A DNA stretch of 64,000 bases from BCD1 sp965230565 (lineage in GTDB: Bacteria > Bacteroidota > Bacteroidia > Chitinophagales > Saprospiraceae), in assembly GCA_965230565.1 (NCBI GenBank), contig CBDDLH010000016.1, forward strand, positions 1,426,001 to 1,490,000, given 5' to 3'. Below the pieces are notes generated by a model. The model was not told the origin of the DNA and did not search any database. It saw nothing but the letters and a program-made list of their open reading frames with translations. This document shows, piece after piece, positions 1 to 7,923 of the stretch. The stretch's first letter is position 1; every line of letters starts with the position of its first letter. The translations under genes and the position numbers were made by a program.

Positions 1-1
1 A

Positions 2-907
2 ACATATTTGAATTGGTTAGGCCATGTAGAAAAATTACTTATTGAAAAGGAAAAGTTAGGAAATGAAATCAGAGCGGAGGATTCATTGGACATGAATTAT
101 TGGTTCGCTAGAGTTTATTACCATACTACAAAAGCAGAGGTAGATGCCATCAAAAGTGGAACATACCAATATCCAATTATGAAGCTGCAACAAGTTTCAA
201 ATTTTTACAGATTATATAGAACTAACCTAATTAATTGGTTTAGTGGGAATAAAGAATTGGTTGAAAAACACTGGCAGGCAGCTTTTAAGACCGGAGATTT
301 AATTCAAAATAATATTAGGAATAGAGAAGAAGATAAGTCTCAAATTACTGGTGAAGACGTTTTTCTTGCCTTGTTACCCTCTATTGAAGCACACATCAGA
401 ATGGATTTACCTAGGACAATTTCTCAAGTATATACCAATTACTATGAAGGAATCCCTTGCTCCTCAATGGAGGATTTTAGAAATGATTATACTTTAATGG
501 ATCAAATATTTGAAGAAGCTTTTTTTTCTCTTGGTGAGGACATAGAAAAAGTGGTTTCTTTTACCGACCCTGCCAATTATGGGTGGATTAGAAGGATAGC
601 ATTTAATCAATTAGGAAGCTTTTTCCAAACTCACTCTGAAAGACAAATGTCGTGGGAAAAAGCGCATATCTTGAGAGGAAGGTTAAGTTTGTATGCCAAA
701 AACTACCCAATGTTACTGTCATTTGAGCTAAAACAAGAATTAACAGATAAAATCAAAGAACAATACCCTAATCTTGCTGAAGAAGCTTTTGAAGTAGGGG
801 GATGGAATTTCATTGGAAGTTTTTGGGAAGACTTTGATTGGTTTAAAGAACCAGAAGAGGTAATAGAAAATGAAACTCCTATTTCATCTCCAATTATTGT
901 TAAATAA
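2..907 (+). CDS. DUF5995-like protein, 5' end cut by the window
   Basis: The frame is open from the first bases of the window, so the true start may lie upstream; an internal TTG at 8 is the first possible start seen. About 300 residues are visible, with no signal peptide or membrane segment. The middle segment (FLALLPSIEAHIRMDLPR) resembles the conserved helix of DUF5995 proteins, in which a His/Asp-bearing stretch of the form AHxxxDLP is typical; that family has no established function. The C-terminal half is rich in aromatic residues (GGWNFIGSFWEDFDWF). It precedes a haem peroxidase, an eCIS-like cargo and an eCIS-like ATPase on the same strand, so it may be an accessory or cargo gene of that locus. 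The stretch is AT-richer than the housekeeping genes further on. Gene certain, family assignment tentative. Confidence 0.6.
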   Translation, partial: TYLNWLGHVEKLLIEKEKLGNEIRAEDSLDMNYWFARVYYHTTKAEVDAIKSGTYQYPIMKLQQVSNFYRLYRTNLINWFSGNKELVEKHWQAAFKTGDLIQNNIRNREEDKSQITGEDVFLALLPSIEAHIRMDLPRTISQVYTNYYEGIPCSSMEDFRNDYTLMDQIFEEAFFSLGEDIEKVVSFTDPANYGWIRRIAFNQLGSFFQTHSERQMSWEKAHILRGRLSLYAKNYPMLLSFELKQELTDKIKEQYPNLAEEAFEVGGWNFIGSFWEDFDWFKEPEEVIENETPISSPIIVK

Positions 908-1033
908 AATCATCACTAAAACGAATTATATGAGTATTGATTTGATATTAGTTAAAATTTTAAATGGAGAAGCATCGAAATAGGCAAAAAGAATATTTCG
1001 GAATGATTTTTAGTTAAAAAAAATTAAAAATTC

Positions 1034-2311
1034 ATGCATAGCCACAAAAAAACATACCACCAAACCCTCCCCTACCAAAAACTCTTCCCGGAGTTACCCC
1101 CTCTCCTATTGAGTGATGAACAACTATGGGAACTCTCCTGCACCATGGTAGAGCGGAAGAATTGCCTGGACAGCAATAGCATCACCAATGGGGAAGCCAC
1201 CTTTGGGCAGTTGTTGGCACATGATATGACGCTGGAAAATGTGTCCACTTTTAAAAAAGGATATTATTCCAAAGCTCTGGAAAATCAGCGCAGTATTGGG
1301 TTAGACTTGGATAGTACATATGGATTGCGGTCGGAGGCATATTTTTACCAGAAAAAGCAGACGAGTAAATTGTTGCTGCAGGCGGTGCAAAATGATGATG
1401 GATCAAAAAGGTGGTTTGACCTTCCGCGAAACATTGAAGGTGTGGCCATCATTCCTGATCCGAGGGATGATGAAAGTATTATTGTTTCCCGGATCCATGT
1501 GTTGTTTATGATGTTTCACAATCAATACATTAATCACTTTTTAAAAGGGATGTCTGAGGCGGAGAAATTTAAGGAGGCACGGCTACGAGTTACCTGGTTT
1601 TACCATTGGCTGATCGTGCATCATTATTTGTATAAACTGCTGGATAAAAGTGTTTGTGATGACATTCTACAAAACGGTCCGAAATATTATGATGATCCCT
1701 GTTTTCTCCCCCTGGAATTTTCAGGAGCAGCCTTCCGGGTAGGACATTCACAATCAAGAGATGTCAATCAACTGAATGAACATACCACCGCTGGCATTTT
1801 TGACCTGGGCTCTTTTGAAGCGGCAGAGATTTACGTGGACTGGTCCTATTTGTTTGATTGCGGAGACGGAAAAGTTCAATACGCCAAAAAGGTGGATACC
1901 AAAATCGCTCCGGCATTCCACGATATCCCCTTCCTCAAACATGAAGTGGATATTCGTCTGCGCTCCCTTCCGTTCAGGAATTTAAAGAGAGGTATGGTAT
2001 ACGGATTACCTTCCGGCGAAAGTGTAGCAAAGCGTTTGTGCCTGGAACCCCTGCGAATCCCTGAGACGGAAAACCTTTGTCTGGAAGGCACCCCATTATG
2101 GTTCTACATCCTCAGAGAAGCCGAATTGCTCAACGACGGTGAACACCTCGGTCCGGTAGGCAGCCGGATCTTTGGAGAGGTCTTTTTCACCATTCTGAAA
2201 AATGACCCCAACTCCTACCTGATGCAACACCCTAAATGGGAACCCAACGGCTTAGGTAACGACACAGGCGTGTTTGGTTTTAAGGAATTGATAAATTTTA
2301 TATGTAGTTAA
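1034..2311 (+). CDS. Animal-type haem peroxidase
   Basis: A 425-residue member of the peroxidase-cyclooxygenase (animal haem peroxidase) superfamily, which uses H2O2 to oxidise halides or organic substrates. The distal haem motif is GQLLAHDMTLE (His63-Asp64). The helix IIPDPRDDESIIVSRIHVLF, next to FHNQYIN (about 138-165), matches the family pattern of a distal Arg and HN-containing helix, and AAFRVGHSQSR (about 232-242) carries the probable proximal His238. Length is short but sufficient for the catalytic core, as in other bacterial peroxidases of this type. No signal peptide is visible, so it is either cytoplasmic or exported by a non-Sec route. It sits between a DUF5995-like gene and an eCIS-like cargo gene, so it could be a payload of that system, but it lacks the N-terminal leader seen in the next gene. 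The start ATG follows an A-rich leader without a Shine-Dalgarno, normal for Bacteroidota. Confidence 0.88.
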   Translation: MHSHKKTYHQTLPYQKLFPELPPLLLSDEQLWELSCTMVERKNCLDSNSITNGEATFGQLLAHDMTLENVSTFKKGYYSKALENQRSIGLDLDSTYGLRSEAYFYQKKQTSKLLLQAVQNDDGSKRWFDLPRNIEGVAIIPDPRDDESIIVSRIHVLFMMFHNQYINHFLKGMSEAEKFKEARLRVTWFYHWLIVHHYLYKLLDKSVCDDILQNGPKYYDDPCFLPLEFSGAAFRVGHSQSRDVNQLNEHTTAGIFDLGSFEAAEIYVDWSYLFDCGDGKVQYAKKVDTKIAPAFHDIPFLKHEVDIRLRSLPFRNLKRGMVYGLPSGESVAKRLCLEPLRIPETENLCLEGTPLWFYILREAELLNDGEHLGPVGSRIFGEVFFTILKNDPNSYLMQHPKWEPNGLGNDTGVFGFKELINFICS

Positions 2312-2462
2312 CCCGATGCAAAATTCATAAAAAACTAATGAACAGGCTAAGGAAAATACTCAATAATCATATCCAATCCATATTCTCTCTGAGAGGGTTT
2401 CATAAGCCCTACCTCAATTTATATTAGAATAATTTTTGAACATTAGCCAAAACAAGGTAATC

Positions 2463-3689
2463 ATGGCATTCAAAAGTACAAGACAATCTCAGAGGCTGAA
2501 AAACAACAGATCAGAAGGTCAAAAACAGAATCAGCCCTTTTTCTCAAAAACATCTGACCATGTTCAGGGTAAATCAAATAATACCTTTTTTTCTTCCCCC
2601 ATAGAAATCCAAAAACAGCCGGAAAAAGAAACTCCTAAACTTCATGCAGTAGTTGAGGAAAATTCTATATCCGATGATGTGATAATCAAAGGGTTTAATA
2701 ATTTAGGTTCTTTTTCCTATATAGACTCTTATTCAAAAAAACGTGTGCATGAATTTGTATTAACTGGAACTAAAGAACAATGGTCTAAGATGTTGGAGCA
2801 TGCAGATGATTTGGGAAATTTCATGACATTCATAATAGGTTTTTTAAAAGCTTCAAATGATCCTAATTGGGTTACAAATGCTGATTCAAACCCATTCAAA
2901 TCAATAGATAGAAAAGTCAATATTCTCAGAGCACCAAATGAAAGTGAGAAACTTGAGTTTTTAAAAGCTCTTTATTCAGTTGAGATTGATACCGACCTTG
3001 ATTTAGTTGACAAGTGGTTTGAAAAAGGAGTTTTTTCTGGAGAAGGCGTTACTACACCTGTATTAGCTGAATTTATCGGTAAGAATCAGCACTTATTAAT
3101 AAAATACATGTCCGAAAAATCTAAAGATCAACACCTGAAACAAAAAGGAATTGACAAAGTCGCAACACAAGGGACACCAAATTTATCAGACCCCGTTGTT
3201 GTCCAGAACATGTTGCAAAGTTCATTTGCAAGTGCAGTCAGTGCCTCCAAATTAATAATCTTGGATAGTATTAAAGATCGTGAACACCAAGATACTATGG
3301 AAGCTTTAAACTCCACTGATATCGTCGCAAATTCTGCAATTGTTATTAAAACTGCTATCACTTCCTATGGTAAAAAAGTCCAATCTTTAAAAGATGGAAT
3401 AGGAATTATTTTTGATATTGCTTGGAATGCAATTCCAGCATCAAAAACCCCACTTGCAAAATTGGTTACAAGACAAGCCAAAACCCTTATCAAAGCTCAA
3501 TTATTATCTTCATTGAGCTTTCCTGTTAATGATAATTTGAATGAAGAATATGCATTGAAGTATGCCTCAATAATTAAATCAATGGCACAAGGAATTCTTG
3601 AAGAGCATGAAGACACAAATATTGATCGTGATCGATTTGTTAATGCTTATAGGGATCTAATTTCAATATTCAAAAACTATATTCAATGA
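2463..3689 (+). CDS. Putative eCIS cargo/effector with FFS-type leader
   Basis: The frame extends upstream to a TTG at 2436, but the ATG at 2463 gives a better start (408 residues). The first ~60 residues are polar, basic and disordered, with repeated phenylalanine pairs (QPFFSKTSDHVQ, NTFFSSPIEIQKQPEK). In Bacteroidota this pattern precedes DUF4157 and other payload domains carried by extracellular contractile injection systems. Behind the leader no known domain is recognised. The remainder is predicted mostly helical and contains a hydrophobic stretch (GIGIIFDIAWNAIP) near residue 315, which could insert into a membrane, but this is inference. The gene is AT-rich compared with its neighbours. 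It is followed at 58 nt by a small helical protein and then by the AAA+ ATPase. The cargo role is inferred from leader plus context; activity is unknown. Confidence 0.6.
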   Translation: MAFKSTRQSQRLKNNRSEGQKQNQPFFSKTSDHVQGKSNNTFFSSPIEIQKQPEKETPKLHAVVEENSISDDVIIKGFNNLGSFSYIDSYSKKRVHEFVLTGTKEQWSKMLEHADDLGNFMTFIIGFLKASNDPNWVTNADSNPFKSIDRKVNILRAPNESEKLEFLKALYSVEIDTDLDLVDKWFEKGVFSGEGVTTPVLAEFIGKNQHLLIKYMSEKSKDQHLKQKGIDKVATQGTPNLSDPVVVQNMLQSSFASAVSASKLIILDSIKDREHQDTMEALNSTDIVANSAIVIKTAITSYGKKVQSLKDGIGIIFDIAWNAIPASKTPLAKLVTRQAKTLIKAQLLSSLSFPVNDNLNEEYALKYASIIKSMAQGILEEHEDTNIDRDRFVNAYRDLISIFKNYIQ

Positions 3690-3746
3690 AAAATAAAACC
3701 AAATAAACATTTCCAAGTATTATTGTTCAATTTAACATTCCTAACG

Positions 3747-4037
3747 ATGTTACATTCTAATTCAAATAACTCTATAAAGAAAGATTTAAAAATAATTTGT
3801 AATAAAGTTTCAGTCATACAAAAGGATGATGGCCTTTCAAAACAAGGAAAAGTTCATGTATTTGTTGAATTAATTCAGAATTTAGAATTGTCCCCAAACA
3901 CCAGGGAATTTCTAAATGAAATAATGTTAAAAAGCAACATCACATTCACTGATTTCACAGATTTTGCAAATAAAAATGGTTTAGAGAATTGGTCATGCAA
4001 TGCTTTAAAAGAGTTGATTGAAGAATTCAATAGTTAA
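3747..4037 (+). CDS. Small helical protein downstream of the cargo gene
   Basis: Ninety-six residues from the ATG at 3747; an upstream TTG at 3723 is in frame but would add an unconvincing hydrophobic tip. No signal peptide, no cysteine pair and no recognisable motif. The sequence alternates charged and hydrophobic residues as expected of a compact all-helical protein (for example KALKELIEEFNS-like ending). Its place between a probable effector and the eCIS ATPase, and its shared AT-rich composition with the effector, suggest an immunity protein, loading chaperone or adaptor for the upstream product; none of these is shown by the sequence. Confidence 0.5.
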   Translation: MLHSNSNNSIKKDLKIICNKVSVIQKDDGLSKQGKVHVFVELIQNLELSPNTREFLNEIMLKSNITFTDFTDFANKNGLENWSCNALKELIEEFNS

Positions 4038-4105
4038 AGAATATACAGAAAAAGCCTTCTAAGAACTTGTTATCAAACGGCAATACGCCCAAAAGGAATC
4101 AAAAG

Positions 4106-5449
4106 ATGAATAAAATCCATGATACACAATCGTTTTCTTCAATATTTGCTTCCCTGGAAAAGCTAATCATCAAACAGTTAAGATCATTCCTTAATCAGAA
4201 TGAGTTTGACGAACACAATTATACCGTCGAATTACCTTTAAATGGTCAACAAAGTCACTTAGGGCAATTTGTACTAAATAATCAATTGAGTCCTGAGGAA
4301 ATCTGTGTCATTTTAATAGCCCTGGTTCCTCACATTGACCCCATCTTTTTTGATCAAATCATCCAATCCAACATCCCGAAAGCCGGAGATTTCCCACAAC
4401 TGGGTGGCGTACGCGGTAAAAACTCCAGAAGCTTCCTGCCTACCGGCGAATCCTGCCTCTTTATCCTCGCTGGAGATGATTTTGAAAAAAGAATGGAAAT
4501 CCAGCAATACTTTGATGAAGACCACTTATTTGCAAAAAAAAGAATCTTATGGCTAGATTCGGTTCCAGCCGGAGAGCCTCGAATGAGCGGTAAAATTATC
4601 ATGTCTCAGGAGTTTATCGATTTGTTCACCACAGGAAAAGTAACCCGACCCAAATTTGGTCTGCAATTCCCCGCTCAGCTCATTGAAACTGAACAAGCAT
4701 GGGAGGATCTTATTCTCAATAAAAAAACCTTTTCCCAAATCAAAGAACTCGAGATATGGATCAAACACGGGGAATATTTGCTCAATGAACTGGGGATGCG
4801 AAAGAAATTAAATCCAGGATACCGGGTACTATTCCACGGTCCTCCTGGAACTGGTAAAACAATGACCGCCAAACTTTTGGGAAAATACACCGGCAAGGAT
4901 GTTTACCGCATAGATCTCTCCATGATGGTGTCCAAATTCATTGGCGAAACAGAAAAAAACCTTTCCAATCTGTTTACAAAAGCGGAAAATAAAGACTGGA
5001 TCCTCTTTTTTGATGAAGCCGATGCATTGTTCGGTAAACGTACCAACGTCAAGGATGCTCACGATAAATACGCCAACCAGGAAGTCTCCTACCTCCTGCA
5101 ACGAGTGGAGAATTACGATGGCCTGGTCATTCTGGCTACCAACTTCAAATCCAATATCGATGAAGCTTTTGTCAGACGATTTCAATCCATTATTCATTTC
5201 CCCCGACCGGATGCTGAAGAAAGATTCCAAATCTGGCAACGGGCATTCCCGGAAAACATGCAACCTTCCCCATCCATCTCCCTATTGGATATGGCAGAAA
5301 AATTTGAACTTTCAGGTGGTGAGATCATGAATATTGTTCATTATGTTTGCTTGCAAACACTTGCCTTGGAAAAATCTGAAATATCCTTCGAGACATTTGA
5401 AGAAGGTGTCCGGCGAGAATTTGATAAAGAAGGAAGGATCATGAGATAA
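4106..5449 (+). CDS. AAA+ ATPase of the eCIS (Afp15/Pvc15) type
   Basis: The ATG at 4106 gives 447 residues; a TTG at 4067 is in frame but less likely. The N-terminal ~220 residues form a separate alpha/beta region with the pattern LSPEEICVILIALVPHI, which recurs in ATPases linked to contractile injection systems in Bacteroidota. The C-terminal half is a classical AAA+ module: Walker A GPPGTGKT (245-252), Walker B LFFDEAD (300-306), a sensor-1 region (LATNF) and an arginine-rich FVRRFQ segment. In Afp/PVC-type systems this ATPase is encoded near the end of the locus and is thought to help sheath or particle assembly or turnover; the family role is known only broadly. It follows the cargo-like gene here, and a hairpin at 5510 closes the region. 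ATPase identity is certain, eCIS membership likely. Confidence 0.88.
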   Translation: MNKIHDTQSFSSIFASLEKLIIKQLRSFLNQNEFDEHNYTVELPLNGQQSHLGQFVLNNQLSPEEICVILIALVPHIDPIFFDQIIQSNIPKAGDFPQLGGVRGKNSRSFLPTGESCLFILAGDDFEKRMEIQQYFDEDHLFAKKRILWLDSVPAGEPRMSGKIIMSQEFIDLFTTGKVTRPKFGLQFPAQLIETEQAWEDLILNKKTFSQIKELEIWIKHGEYLLNELGMRKKLNPGYRVLFHGPPGTGKTMTAKLLGKYTGKDVYRIDLSMMVSKFIGETEKNLSNLFTKAENKDWILFFDEADALFGKRTNVKDAHDKYANQEVSYLLQRVENYDGLVILATNFKSNIDEAFVRRFQSIIHFPRPDAEERFQIWQRAFPENMQPSPSISLLDMAEKFELSGGEIMNIVHYVCLQTLALEKSEISFETFEEGVRREFDKEGRIMR

Positions 5450-5509
5450 ATTTAACCTCTTTTCTGGTTTCACATTTTTGAAATTCAATTCCATAGCCAC
5501 AAACACAAA

Positions 5510-5533
5510 GAGGCCATCCCTCAGGACGGCCTC
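5510..5533 (-). terminator. Hairpin terminator, probably of the minus-strand gene at 5783-6217
   Basis: A 10-bp stem (GAGGCCATCC / GGACGGCCTC, one A-C mismatch) closes a 4-nt loop. Read on the minus strand it is followed by a T-rich tail (CTTTGTGTTT). A second hairpin, CTTCCGCCCG / CGGGACGGAAG, lies at 5551-5576. Together with the repeat at 5596-5669 these fill the 333-bp gap 5450-5782, where no gene is seen. Confidence 0.5.
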
Positions 5534-5595
5534 TCAAAAATTGCAGACGCCTTCCGCCCGACGAACGGGACGGAAGTGTTTCTTCTGGTGGGGTT

Positions 5596-5669
5596 GTGTA
5601 AAAACTCGATTCTTTTAAAACATTATCGAAAATGGTAAACGTAAGGGTTGAAAAATAGAGTTTTTACAC
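5596..5669. repeat. Dispersed intergenic hairpin repeat, copy 1
   Basis: Perfect 12-bp inverted repeat GTGTAAAAACTC (5596-5607) / GAGTTTTTACAC (5658-5669). The left ~40 bases are shared with copies at 7749-7786 and 25579-25650 (common core AAAAACTCGATT, then TAAAA, then TTATCGAA). All three lie between genes. Confidence 0.7.
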
Positions 5670-5782
5670 TTGAATGATTTTGAAAGTTTGAAGCGTTCGG
5701 AAACTTTTCACACTGCCCCAACTGGTACTTGAAGCAAATGTGATATTCCGTGCGAGTTGCACCGGGAGCCAACAGGTACTAT

Positions 5783-6217
5783 TTAATGTCTGCCCCATAA
5801 CTCCACAGTAGCCCGCTTATTAGCAAGATTCTTGGTGTCGTACCAGAAAACCACCTTGCGGATGACTCGCTTTTTTTGACCTTTTAACTGAATCACCCGT
5901 GTAGCTCCACCAGCAGGAATTTTATTCTTGAGGTTTACTTGCTGTTTCGTGCCATCACCAAAATGGATGACCATTTTGTGCATATTGATGCCACCTTTTT
6001 TCACCATTAATTTCACGGCACTGAAGCGGCCGTCGAGGGCGGTTACCATAATCTCGTCACGATCGAGGCTGTAGTTTACTTTTCTTTGTCCGAGTTTTTC
6101 CCAGCGAGGTGGGTTGATTCCTTCGGTATCCAGGGTTGGAAGTGTGTTGGCTTGTGTTTGTCCGAAAACAAAAATCAGCGCCAGTAATAGCAAGGTTTTC
6201 AATGATTTTGTTAACAT
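5783..6217 (-). CDS. Secreted protein of unknown function, possibly DUF2541-like
   Basis: A 144-residue protein with a clear Sec signal peptide (MLTKSLKTLLLLALIFVFGQTQA). The mature part is basic and beta-rich, and ends RVIRKVVFWYDTKN...ATVELWGRH, a pattern that recalls small secreted DUF2541-type proteins; this is a weak assignment made from memory of the family. It is probably periplasmic or surface-exposed. It stands alone on the minus strand, divergent from the MOSC gene, with hairpins downstream that may end its transcript. No enzymatic motif is visible. Confidence 0.65.
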   Translation of the reverse strand: MLTKSLKTLLLLALIFVFGQTQANTLPTLDTEGINPPRWEKLGQRKVNYSLDRDEIMVTALDGRFSAVKLMVKKGGINMHKMVIHFGDGTKQQVNLKNKIPAGGATRVIQLKGQKKRVIRKVVFWYDTKNLANKRATVELWGRH

Positions 6218-6256
6218 AGTTAAAAAAAGATTAGGTTAATTATTAGTGCAAATGTG

Positions 6257-6264
6257 TACCTTTG
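6257..6264 (+). promoter_or_regulatory. Bacteroidota -7 element upstream of the MOSC gene
   Basis: TACCTTTG matches the TAnnTTTG consensus used by the Bacteroidota primary sigma factor and lies 80 nt before the ATG at 6344. The -33 TTG is not clear, so this is a half-supported promoter. Confidence 0.45.
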
Positions 6265-6343
6265 ACTTAACGGCTGGAAAATGGTTTAATTGTTTTTCCA
6301 AACCACCTAAATTTTTTATTCTAACCAATACAAATCATCACTC

Positions 6344-6847
6344 ATGCAGGAATTTTTAAACACCATGCCCCAAACCGGAAAAGTCGACTGGATAGGAATC
6401 AGACCCAAAAAACGACAGCCACTTGAAGAAAAAAACGAGGTGGAGGTAACCACAGAACACGGACTTGAAGGAGACCATTACCACGGCGAAAGTAAAAACA
6501 GACAGGTGACACTCATCCAGGCAGAACACCTTGATCTTGTGGCCAATGTACTGGGAAAAGAAACCGTTCATCCCGGAGAATTACGCCGAAACATTGTAGT
6601 TTCCGGTATCAACTTACTGGCATTTTCTGAACGACAATTCCAGATTGGGGATGTCGTACTCGAAATGACCGGCAAATGCCACCCTTGCTCCAGAATGGAA
6701 GAAAACCTGGGGTCCGGAGGTTATAACGCTATGCGTGGACATGGAGGAATAACTACCCGGGTGATCAAGGGAGGAACGATTAAAGTTGGAGATACGGTAA
6801 AGTTGATTAAACAAAAGGCTGAGGCTGAGGCTAAGGCTGAGGATTAG
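6344..6847 (+). CDS. MOSC domain protein with a repeat-derived C-terminus
   Basis: A 167-residue stand-alone MOSC domain, the sulfur-carrier module of molybdenum-cofactor sulfurases, here of the short YiiM/MOSC-only kind. Supporting motifs are GLEGDHYHG (about 42-50), VTLIQAEHLD, the central ELRRNIVVSGINL and the conserved cysteine motif KCHPCSRMEENL (about 112-124), where the reactive Cys lies. Members of the family act in detoxifying N-hydroxylated or sulfur compounds; the substrate here is unknown. The odd feature is the end: after VKLIKQ the last residues are KAEAEAKAED, translated from a GGCTRA repeat array that is the left arm of the element at 6815-7274. The original stop codon was probably replaced by the insertion. 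An in-frame ATG at 6365 is an alternative start. Confidence 0.88.
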   Translation: MQEFLNTMPQTGKVDWIGIRPKKRQPLEEKNEVEVTTEHGLEGDHYHGESKNRQVTLIQAEHLDLVANVLGKETVHPGELRRNIVVSGINLLAFSERQFQIGDVVLEMTGKCHPCSRMEENLGSGGYNAMRGHGGITTRVIKGGTIKVGDTVKLIKQKAEAEAKAED

Positions 6848-7274
6848 AAACGAGAATTAATTTTTTGGGATTATGGCATTCCAGGATTTTCGAAAATTTT
6901 CTGTTTGGCAAAAGGCCTTTGAAATGCTTCAAATAATTTACGAGGTTACCAAAAGGTTTCCTGTTGATGAAAGGTATGGACTCACCTCTGATATCCGAAG
7001 AGCTGCAAATTCTGTCACCCATAATATTGCTGAAGGATTTGGTCGATATGAAAAAAAGGATAAGACCAGGTTTTACAAAATATCGCGAGGAAGTGCATAT
7101 GAAATCATCAGCCAGGTAATGGTTGCAGAAGCTCTAAATTATCTTAAGAATGATGAAAGTGAATCCATTATTTCCGGATTTAAAACAATCATCGATGAGT
7201 TGGATCGAATTATTAAATCTGTAGAATCCAGATGATTTTTCCTCAGCCTTAGCCTTAGCCTTAGCCTCAGCCTT
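6815..7274 (+). mobile_element. Hexamer-armed element carrying a four-helix-bundle gene
   Basis: The left arm (6815-6843) reads AAGGCTGAGGCTGAGG and continues with GGCTRA units to GGA; the right arm (7240-7274) is its inverse complement with one unit more (four against five units). Between the arms lies one complete gene (6873-7235) with little spare DNA. The left arm overlaps the MOSC reading frame and supplies its final codons. A gene-less pair of arms of the same family occurs at 24676-24919. No transposase, target duplication or integrase is visible, so mobility is inferred from the dispersed arms and the disrupted neighbour. Confidence 0.55.
6873..7235 (+). CDS. Four-helix-bundle protein (23S rRNA IVS / S23 family)
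   Basis: A 120-residue, fully helical protein of the family first seen inside intervening sequences of 23S rRNA genes and now known as stand-alone genes in many Bacteroidota. Diagnostic segments are FRKFSVWQKAFEM (7-19), RFPVDERYGLTSDIRRAANS (28-47), NIAEGFGRYEKKD (51-63) and the ending helix IIDELDRIIKSVESR. The family forms pentameric bundles and is related to the Avd protein of diversity-generating retroelements; its cellular function is not established. No rRNA gene is present here. It lies inside the inverted GGCTRA arms, with 29 nt from the left arm to the ATG and the stop codon only 4 nt before the right arm, so gene and arms look like one unit. Confidence 0.93.
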   Translation: MAFQDFRKFSVWQKAFEMLQIIYEVTKRFPVDERYGLTSDIRRAANSVTHNIAEGFGRYEKKDKTRFYKISRGSAYEIISQVMVAEALNYLKNDESESIISGFKTIIDELDRIIKSVESR

Positions 7275-7314
7275 ATAACCAAACCTTGATAATTAATAAA
7301 ATCGAACTACAATA

Positions 7315-7734
7315 ATGAAAGATATCATCGATCTGATCGGAAGAGTATTACTGGCCTTTATGTTTTTGTTCGAAGCCTATGATTCTATCCGGTATTTCAA
7401 AGAGACCAAAGAGTTAATGACAGAATATGGAGTAGTATGGAGGCAGGACCTTTTGCTTTCGGGTACTATCTTCCTGTTGATTTTCGGAGGTACGCTGGTG
7501 CTGATCGGTTATCGTTCTTCTTTTGGATCTTTGTTATTGCTGTTATATTGGGTCCCTGCAACATTTATCGTTCATTCATTTTGGAACGATCCTGTCGAAC
7601 TGGTACGAGAGGAATCAATACACTTCATGAAAAACCTGGCGCTTACCGGTGGCTTGCTTATCGTAATGGTCAATGGAAGTGGGAAATACAGTATAAAACG
7701 ACTATTTGCAACCTCAAGGGTTCCGGGAACCTGA
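7315..7734 (+). CDS. DoxX family membrane protein
   Basis: A 139-residue integral membrane protein with four hydrophobic segments (about 5-20, 45-66, 68-88 and 105-122). The opening LIGRVLLAFMFLFEAYDSI and the later FLLIFGGTLVLIGYRSSFGSL fit the DoxX family, whose members are small four-helix membrane proteins found beside oxidoreductases and stress genes. The precise role is unknown. It starts 41 nt after the right arm of the hexamer element, so the element may separate it from a former operon partner (MOSC). The downstream gap contains a copy of the dispersed hairpin repeat. Confidence 0.8.
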   Translation: MKDIIDLIGRVLLAFMFLFEAYDSIRYFKETKELMTEYGVVWRQDLLLSGTIFLLIFGGTLVLIGYRSSFGSLLLLLYWVPATFIVHSFWNDPVELVREESIHFMKNLALTGGLLIVMVNGSGKYSIKRLFATSRVPGT

Positions 7735-7748
7735 TTGGCTTTGGAGTT

Positions 7749-7786
7749 GTGAAAAAACTCGATTTATCTAAAACTTTATCGAAGTG
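7749..7786. repeat. Dispersed intergenic hairpin repeat, copy 2 (half)
   Basis: GTGAAAAAACTCGATTTATC and the following bases match the left half of the copy at 5596; the right inverted arm is missing. It lies 15 nt after the DoxX stop codon. The rest of the gap to 7924 holds degenerate short repeats only. Confidence 0.55.
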
Positions 7787-7923
7787 TTCAAGTGTTCAAG
7801 CCAAAATCATTGATTGATATCTATTTTCGCATGGCTGGATTTTCATTAAAAACCGTAGGTCGTAAACCGTTCATCGTCAGCCGTTAATCCCTGCAAACTG
7901 ATAATGGAAACTGGTACTTATCC

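Noticed and set aside
4829..5263. 144-codon open frame on the minus strand inside the AAA+ ATPase gene
   Set aside because: It is antisense to conserved Walker motifs, has no family match and no promoter; a shadow frame.
6873..7235. rRNA intervening sequence
   Set aside because: The protein family occurs in 23S rRNA inserts, but no rRNA sequence is found on either side.
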